DNA of 10,059 nt from Ruminococcus sp. UBA3800 (GTDB taxonomy: Bacteria > Bacillota > Clostridia > Oscillospirales > Ruminococcaceae), in the NCBI GenBank assembly GCA_002368715.1, contig DFEO01000088.1, forward strand, positions 2,547 to 12,605, given 5' to 3'. This document shows, piece by piece, positions 6,847 to 10,059 of this stretch; the first letter of the stretch is position 1, and every line of letters starts with the position of its first letter. The notes below the pieces were generated by a model. The model did not search any database. It saw only the letters and a program-made list of their open reading frames with translations, and was not told where the DNA came from. Position numbers and translations under genes: made by a program.

Positions 6847-7173
6847 TCAACTTCCCTTTTCCAGAATTCTTGTGATGACCGACATATCGCTCTTGGATAT
6901 CACCTTCAGGAGCGGATATTTTTCTTCAAGCCACAACAATGCTTTCAGCTCATCGTCCCTGCAAACAAGAAATATCCTTCTCCTCAGCTCTGTTCTTTCA
7001 AATAACTCCTCATAATAATAGGCTCTCACAGCACCGATAGCTGCTTTTTTGTCGCTGCCGCAAAAGACGACCACAGCAGCGCCTGCACCGGGTCTGCGTT
7101 TTCTCCTGCCAAGCCCGAACACTACTGCTGCCGATAAAAGACAAAAGCCTATCGCCAAAACCACTGCCGTCAT
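6847..7173 (-). CDS. Small membrane-anchored protein of unknown function, coupled to recD2
   Basis: I do not recognise this 108-residue protein. An N-terminal hydrophobic segment (about residues 2-21) is followed by a basic stop-transfer stretch RRKRR (23-27). A soluble part of some 75 residues comes next, with alternating beta and helix character (AAVVVFCGS, RRRIFLVCRDDE, PLLKVIS). By the positive-inside rule the soluble part faces the cytoplasm. It resembles half of a Rossmann-like fold, but no catalytic motif is visible. The start is ATG 7173 because GGAGG lies 7 nt upstream. The ATG at 7179 is too close to that site. Its TGA stop ends 1 nt before the recD2 ATG, so it is first in an operon with recD2 and comFC. 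The gene is probably real: good ribosome site, promoter and tight coupling. Its function is open. Confidence 0.78.
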   Translation of the reverse strand: MTAVVLAIGFCLLSAAVVFGLGRRKRRPGAGAAVVVFCGSDKKAAIGAVRAYYYEELFERTELRRRIFLVCRDDELKALLWLEEKYPLLKVISKSDMSVITRILEKGS

Positions 7174-7201
7174 TCTCATACCTCCGCACATTTGCTGAAT
7201 C

Positions 7202-7231
7202 ATTATATGCAAAAGGTGAGGCTGCTGACAC
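7202..7231 (-). promoter_or_regulatory. Probable promoter of the unknown gene-recD2-comFC operon
   Basis: On the minus strand a perfect TATAAT (7207-7202) lies 18 nt from GTGTCA (7231-7226), a four-of-six match to the -35 box. The predicted transcription start is near 7195, about 22 nt before the ATG at 7173. Confidence 0.6.
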
Positions 7232-7261
7232 AGAAAAAACTCCGTTTTGGCTGCTGATACA
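7220..7261. repeat. Pair of 13-bp direct repeats around the recD2-operon promoter
   Basis: GGCTGCTGACACA (7220-7232) and GGCTGCTGATACA (7249-7261) differ at one base and are 29 bp apart. The first covers the putative -35 box and the second touches the tail of the preceding terminator. A small hairpin (AAAAC-GGA-GTTTT) lies between them. They could be operator sites or a chance duplication. Confidence 0.45.
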
Positions 7262-7295
7262 AAAGGGTATCCTCCGCTTCTGACGGAAGATACCC
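7261..7295 (-). terminator. Intrinsic terminator after the Q/N-rich zinc-ribbon gene
   Basis: On the minus strand a 12-bp stem (7295-7284 with 7276-7265, one G-T wobble) closes a 7-nt loop and is followed by TTTTG. It starts 11 nt past the stop at 7307 and ends the zinc-ribbon operon. Confidence 0.88.
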
Positions 7296-7306
7296 CTGTT
7301 TATCCA

Positions 7307-8434
7307 TTACTGGTCGGTGATCTTTATGGTCTTCTCCCACTTGTCGAACTTCTTCTCGTAGGTCGATCTGTCCTCGTCCTTTGTAAAGAATGCTCCGACA
7401 TAAAATGATGTGCCCTCTTTTTTCGCTGTGAGGAGCATATACACCGTGTCGCCCTCATACTGGGTGATGCACTTTGCTTTATCTCCCATATCACTTAAAA
7501 GCTCAAAGTTCGTATACTGGCTCTTCATATAGGACACCCACTTACTAACAAAGGTGTCGGCGTTGAAGCCTGACAGGTCAGCCTCTGTAAGAGTGGGATA
7601 GTCGATCTTGAAATAAGCAAAGGATGCGTCTTTGCTTGAATACATCTCCGCCGTTACATCCATAGTAGACGGATCGTAGCTGCCTACAAAGGTGGACTCG
7701 TCGAGCGAATCGTCCTTTTTCATATCACCAGCAAGGGTCACGGATATACACTTCATCTGGACCTTCTGATCCTTTGCGGCCTTCTTTGCATACTTGATAG
7801 CAAAGAATCCGAAGGCACCAATAAGGCAAAGAACTATAATGATAGCAACGATAACGCCTGCGTTCGACTTTTTCCTGGTCGGCACCGCAGCCCCGAAGGA
7901 ATTGCCGGCATAGGAAGGATTAGCAAAGCCGTTGGCGGGATTATTGAAAGCGGCGTTGTTCTGGGCAAAGCCTGTCGGCTGGTATGCCTGAGGATTGCCG
8001 TAGCCCTGCGAAGCATAACCCTGCTGGCCGTAATTGTTCTGGCTGTATGCCGCCTGCTGCTGATAGGTCTGCTGCTGCGGCTGCTGATATGCGCCGTATG
8101 TGTTCTGTGATGCGCCGTAATTGTTTGAAGCATACGGGTCGTTTGCCTGTGCCTGCGGCCGGCTGTTAAAGCTCTGCTGAGGCTGCCGGTAAGCAGGCTG
8201 AGCGTACTGCTGCTGATAATTCTGCTGCTGATAATTCTGCTGCTGTGGCAGTGCAGCAGGCTGCTCGCCCGTGTTTCTCTTTCCGAACCCCGAATTGAAC
8301 TGTGCATCAAGGTCAAGGTTTGAAGTATCAAGTCCGTCCATAAAGCCGCTTGTAGAGTCGTTAAGCGCAGTTCCGCAGGATGTGCAGAACGACACATTAT
8401 TAGCGTTCTCGGCTCCGCAAATAGGACATCTCAT
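7307..8434 (-). CDS. Zinc-ribbon, Q/N/Y-rich (prion-like), single-TM protein of unknown function
   Basis: A 375-residue protein. Residues 1-22 form a zinc ribbon (CPIC at 3-6, CTSC at 17-20). Residues 59-181 are low-complexity. In 61-160 I count 31 Gln, 12 Asn and 14 Tyr with only three charged residues, including tandem QQQNY units. A membrane segment follows at about 191-214, flanked by basic residues, then a C-terminal domain of some 150 residues ending in YEKKFDKWEKTIKI. That last domain resembles the one in the neighbouring gene at 8494-9270. With the ribbon in the cytoplasm, the C-terminal domain would be outside, but the basic residues after the membrane segment blur this. The start is ATG 8434 (AGGGGA upstream), since the TTG at 8458 puts that site inside the gene. 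No enzymatic motif is seen; a role in envelope sensing or scaffolding is only a guess. Confidence 0.87.
   Translation of the reverse strand: MRCPICGAENANNVSFCTSCGTALNDSTSGFMDGLDTSNLDLDAQFNSGFGKRNTGEQPAALPQQQNYQQQNYQQQYAQPAYRQPQQSFNSRPQAQANDPYASNNYGASQNTYGAYQQPQQQTYQQQAAYSQNNYGQQGYASQGYGNPQAYQPTGFAQNNAAFNNPANGFANPSYAGNSFGAAVPTRKKSNAGVIVAIIIVLCLIGAFGFFAIKYAKKAAKDQKVQMKCISVTLAGDMKKDDSLDESTFVGSYDPSTMDVTAEMYSSKDASFAYFKIDYPTLTEADLSGFNADTFVSKWVSYMKSQYTNFELLSDMGDKAKCITQYEGDTVYMLLTAKKEGTSFYVGAFFTKDEDRSTYEKKFDKWEKTIKITDQ
8208..8245. repeat. 15-bp tandem repeat coding QQQNY units
   Basis: The plus-strand unit TGCTGCTGATAATTC occurs twice exactly (8208-8222 and 8223-8237), followed by the first 8 bp of a third copy (8238-8245). 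The unit length is a multiple of three, so copy changes keep the reading frame of the Q/N-rich linker. Similar CTGCTG-rich stretches recur around 8050-8095. Confidence 0.85.
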
Positions 8435-8458
8435 CGTTTTTTCCCCTTTCAAGATCAA

Positions 8459-8484
8459 GGGCGGTAGTTGTTATGCCGCCGCCC
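8459..8484 (-). other. GC-rich hairpin between the two zinc-ribbon genes
   Basis: A 6-bp all-G/C stem (GGGCGG with CCGCCC) around a 14-nt loop sits in the 59-nt gap between the stop of the first gene and the start of the second. No T tract follows. It could be an mRNA-stability or attenuation element, or may have no role. Confidence 0.45.
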
Positions 8485-8493
8485 ATATTATCA

Positions 8494-9270
8494 TTATTTC
8501 AGTGTTATCGTTCCCATCCACTTGTCTATCTTGGACTGATATTTGTCCATGTCTTCTTCTCTGCAGCCCATGGCTATCATAATTATAGTTTTGTCCTTTT
8601 TCTTGACAGCCAAGTTCATATAAGTAAGATTGCCTTCTGCGGTCTTATACTTTACCTTGATATAATCAGAGCCACTGGAAACGAGCTCGTATTCGCTTCT
8701 GGTCTTGAAGCCCTTTTCCATATAAGATATCATCGTTTCGGGCGAGAGATTATCCATTGTCAGTCCGCCCGTCTGGACCTCCTGATAATTGGTGTAATCT
8801 ATCGAGAGAAATGCAAACACTACATCATCATTCTCATAGGCATCGCCGTCAAGGGCTATGCCGCCCTGGTTTATCGAGCTGATAGAGCCGAAAACATCGT
8901 CTGCTCCTTCGCCCTGCTCCATTGTCTTGGGCATCTCGATAGAGAACGAGTCGAACTCGAACACCTTTGTCTGCATCGGTCTGATAAAGAACCACCAGCC
9001 CGCAGCACAGGCTGCTGCAAGAAGAACAAGGATAAGAGCAACTATGCCCCCGACCTTAGAGCCGCCTTCGCCCCTTGACTTGGTCATTACATTATTATAA
9101 TCTTTTGTAAAGTTAAGCTCATTCTGATACTGACTCGCCTGCATCTGCTGGTTATGTATGCCGAAGCTGGAGCCTTTGCCGCCGCCGGGCATCTCATTGA
9201 CTCTTGTTCCGCAGTTAGGGCAAAAATCTTTTCCTCTTTCAAGCTGCGCACCGCAAACTGAACAATTCAT
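8494..9270 (-). CDS. Zinc-ribbon, single-TM protein of unknown function (paralogue of the adjacent gene)
   Basis: A 258-residue protein. The zinc ribbon has CSVC at 3-6 and CPNC at 17-20, the same cysteine positions as in its neighbour. A short Gly/Gln/Asn-rich linker leads to a membrane segment at about 73-97, preceded by basic residues. The C-terminal domain (about 103-258) would then be extracytoplasmic. It aligns by eye with the neighbour's: VFAFLSIDY with SFAYFKIDY, ISYMEKGFK with VSYMKSQYT, and the closing YQSKIDKWMGTITL with YEKKFDKWEKTIKI. The segment FDSFSIEMPKTM resembles the start of PsbP-like or lipoprotein-type domains, but this is a weak impression. ATG 9270 has GGAAGG close upstream. 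It is the first gene after a near-consensus promoter, with the Q/N-rich paralogue 59 nt downstream. Function unknown. Confidence 0.87.
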   Translation of the reverse strand: MNCSVCGAQLERGKDFCPNCGTRVNEMPGGGKGSSFGIHNQQMQASQYQNELNFTKDYNNVMTKSRGEGGSKVGGIVALILVLLAAACAAGWWFFIRPMQTKVFEFDSFSIEMPKTMEQGEGADDVFGSISSINQGGIALDGDAYENDDVVFAFLSIDYTNYQEVQTGGLTMDNLSPETMISYMEKGFKTRSEYELVSSGSDYIKVKYKTAEGNLTYMNLAVKKKDKTIIMIAMGCREEDMDKYQSKIDKWMGTITLK

Positions 9271-9320
9271 ATACCTTCCGCCTTTCTATACTGGATTGGG
9301 ATAATACAATATCCATAACA

Positions 9321-9349
9321 ATTCTATCATATACTTTACATTTTGTCAA
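9321..9349 (-). promoter_or_regulatory. Near-consensus sigma-A promoter of the zinc-ribbon operon
   Basis: On the minus strand a perfect TTGACA (9349-9344), a 17-nt spacer, and TAGAAT (9326-9321) preceded by TGA (extended -10). Transcription should start near 9314, leaving a leader of about 44 nt. The -35 box begins 1 nt beyond the T tract of the pnp terminator. Confidence 0.87.
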
Positions 9350-9350
9350 T

Positions 9351-9380
9351 AAAAAAGGCAGATTTTTTTCAATCTGCCTT
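9351..9380 (-). terminator. Intrinsic terminator after pnp
   Basis: On the minus strand a perfect 10-bp stem (AAGGCAGATT with AATCTGCCTT, 9380-9371 with 9364-9355) closes a GAAAAA loop. Two Ts at the end of the stem and four more (9354-9351) form the T tract. It lies 26 nt past the pnp stop. Confidence 0.92.
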
Positions 9381-9406
9381 AAATTATTATAATAATGTAC
9401 CAAAAA

Positions 9407-10059
9407 TTATGCCTGAGCGTTCTTCTTTGCCTCGATATCTGCAAGAGCATCCTTTCTCGAAAGGTTTATCCTGCCCTGATCGTCGATCTCCATTACCTTT
9501 ACAACGATCTCATCGCCGACAGAAACGATATCCTCAACCTTCTCTACCCTGCTCTTGTCAAGCTTGGAGATATGAACGAGTCCGTCCTTGCCGGGAGCGA
9601 TCTCAACGAATGCGCCGAATGACATGATCTTGACTACCTTGCCTCTGTAAATAGCGCCGATCTCGGGATCGTTTGCAATGGTGTTGATGATGTCGATAGC
9701 CATCTGGCACTTTTCCTTGTCGATGCCGGAAACGAATACGCTGCCGTCCTCATTGATGTCGATCTTGACATCGCACTCAGCGGATATCTTCTGGATGACC
9801 TTTCCGCCGGAGCCGATGACCTCACGGATCTTGTCAACGGGCACCTTGGTGCTGAGCATCTTGGGAGCCCACTTGCTTACCTCGGGTCTTACCTCGGGGA
9901 TAGCCTTGAGCATGACTTCGTCAAGGATATAATCTCTTGCCTTGTGAGTCTTTGCAAATGCGCTCTCGATTATATCATAAGTAAGTCCGTCTACCTTTAT
10001 ATCTACCTGGATAGCTGTGATACCGTTCTTGGTTCCGCCTACCTTGAAGTCCATATCGC
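9407..10059 (-). CDS. pnp: Polynucleotide phosphorylase, C-terminal part (cut by window edge)
   Basis: 3'-5' exoribonuclease that degrades RNA phosphorolytically, as a trimer in the cytosol. Only the last 217 or so residues are visible. They begin with the DMDFKVGGT end of the second RNase PH domain, where the Asp and Lys of DFK correspond to catalytic Asp492 and Lys494 of E. coli. Counting from the methionine at 10054, a KH domain (about 67-128, loop VIGSGGKVI) and an S1 domain (about 132-203, YRGKVVKIMSFGAFVEI to GRINLSRK) follow. The protein ends 12 residues after the S1 domain, with no long C-terminal tail for an RNase E-type partner, as expected in Gram-positive bacteria. The TAA at 9409-9407 is followed by a clean terminator. 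The identity is secure; the gene start lies outside the window. Confidence 0.96.
   Translation of the reverse strand, partial: DMDFKVGGTKNGITAIQVDIKVDGLTYDIIESAFAKTHKARDYILDEVMLKAIPEVRPEVSKWAPKMLSTKVPVDKIREVIGSGGKVIQKISAECDVKIDINEDGSVFVSGIDKEKCQMAIDIINTIANDPEIGAIYRGKVVKIMSFGAFVEIAPGKDGLVHISKLDKSRVEKVEDIVSVGDEIVVKVMEIDDQGRINLSRKDALADIEAKKNAQA

Noticed and set aside
8208..8260. Possible CRISPR-like or regulatory repeat array
   Set aside because: The repeats are contiguous with no spacers, lie inside a coding region and follow the protein repeat in frame.
7834..8397. 187-codon alternative frame within the Q/N-rich gene
   Set aside because: Arg/Ser/Thr/His-rich product from frame-shifted repeats; the overlapping frame has the zinc ribbon, TM and homologous C-terminal domain.

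Overview
The window looks like a chromosomal housekeeping segment from a Gram-positive anaerobe of the class Clostridia. It most resembles Ruminococcus or a related Oscillospiraceae genus. This is inferred from the gene set (a Na+-pump decarboxylase gamma/beta pair, RecD2, ComFC, YfbR), the strong GGAGG-type ribosome sites, sigma-A-type promoters and small zinc-ribbon membrane proteins. No rRNA, tRNA, CRISPR array, transposase, phage gene or integration site was seen. Eleven genes are supported. Ten lie on the minus strand and one (mscS-like) on the plus strand. The genes at both edges are cut by the window.

Layout from left to right. Positions 1-2791 (minus, read right to left) hold oadG-like gamma subunit, oadB-like beta subunit, a terminator-like hairpin, a YfbR-type 5'-deoxynucleotidase, and the N-terminal part of ribulose-phosphate 3-epimerase. 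A consensus promoter at 2828-2856 drives the decarboxylase pair. Positions 2970-3907 (plus) hold a consensus promoter, a small mechanosensitive channel of the MscS family with an ambiguous start codon, and a strong terminator. That terminator's stem contains the stop codon of the convergent comFC gene. Positions 3893-7231 (minus) are a tight operon: a small membrane-anchored protein of unknown function, recD2, and comFC, with a 1-nt gap and then an overlap between genes. Positions 7261-9349 (minus) are a two-gene operon of related zinc-ribbon/single-TM proteins. The second of them carries a long Q/N/Y-rich, prion-like linker. Positions 9351-10059 (minus) hold the terminator and C-terminal part of polynucleotide phosphorylase.

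How the genes fit together. The OadG/OadB-like pair would form the membrane part of a Na+-pumping biotin-dependent decarboxylase, but the carboxyltransferase and biotin carrier are not here. RecD2 and ComFC suggest a DNA-repair/DNA-uptake unit, with the small membrane protein as an unexplained partner. The zinc-ribbon pair is the least understood part of the window. The two proteins share cysteine spacing, topology and an apparently homologous C-terminal domain, and differ mainly in the low-complexity linker. I find no clear novel defence or mobile system. The best candidates for follow-up are the prion-like zinc-ribbon membrane protein and its paralogue, the unknown protein coupled to recD2, and the possible ACG start of mscS.
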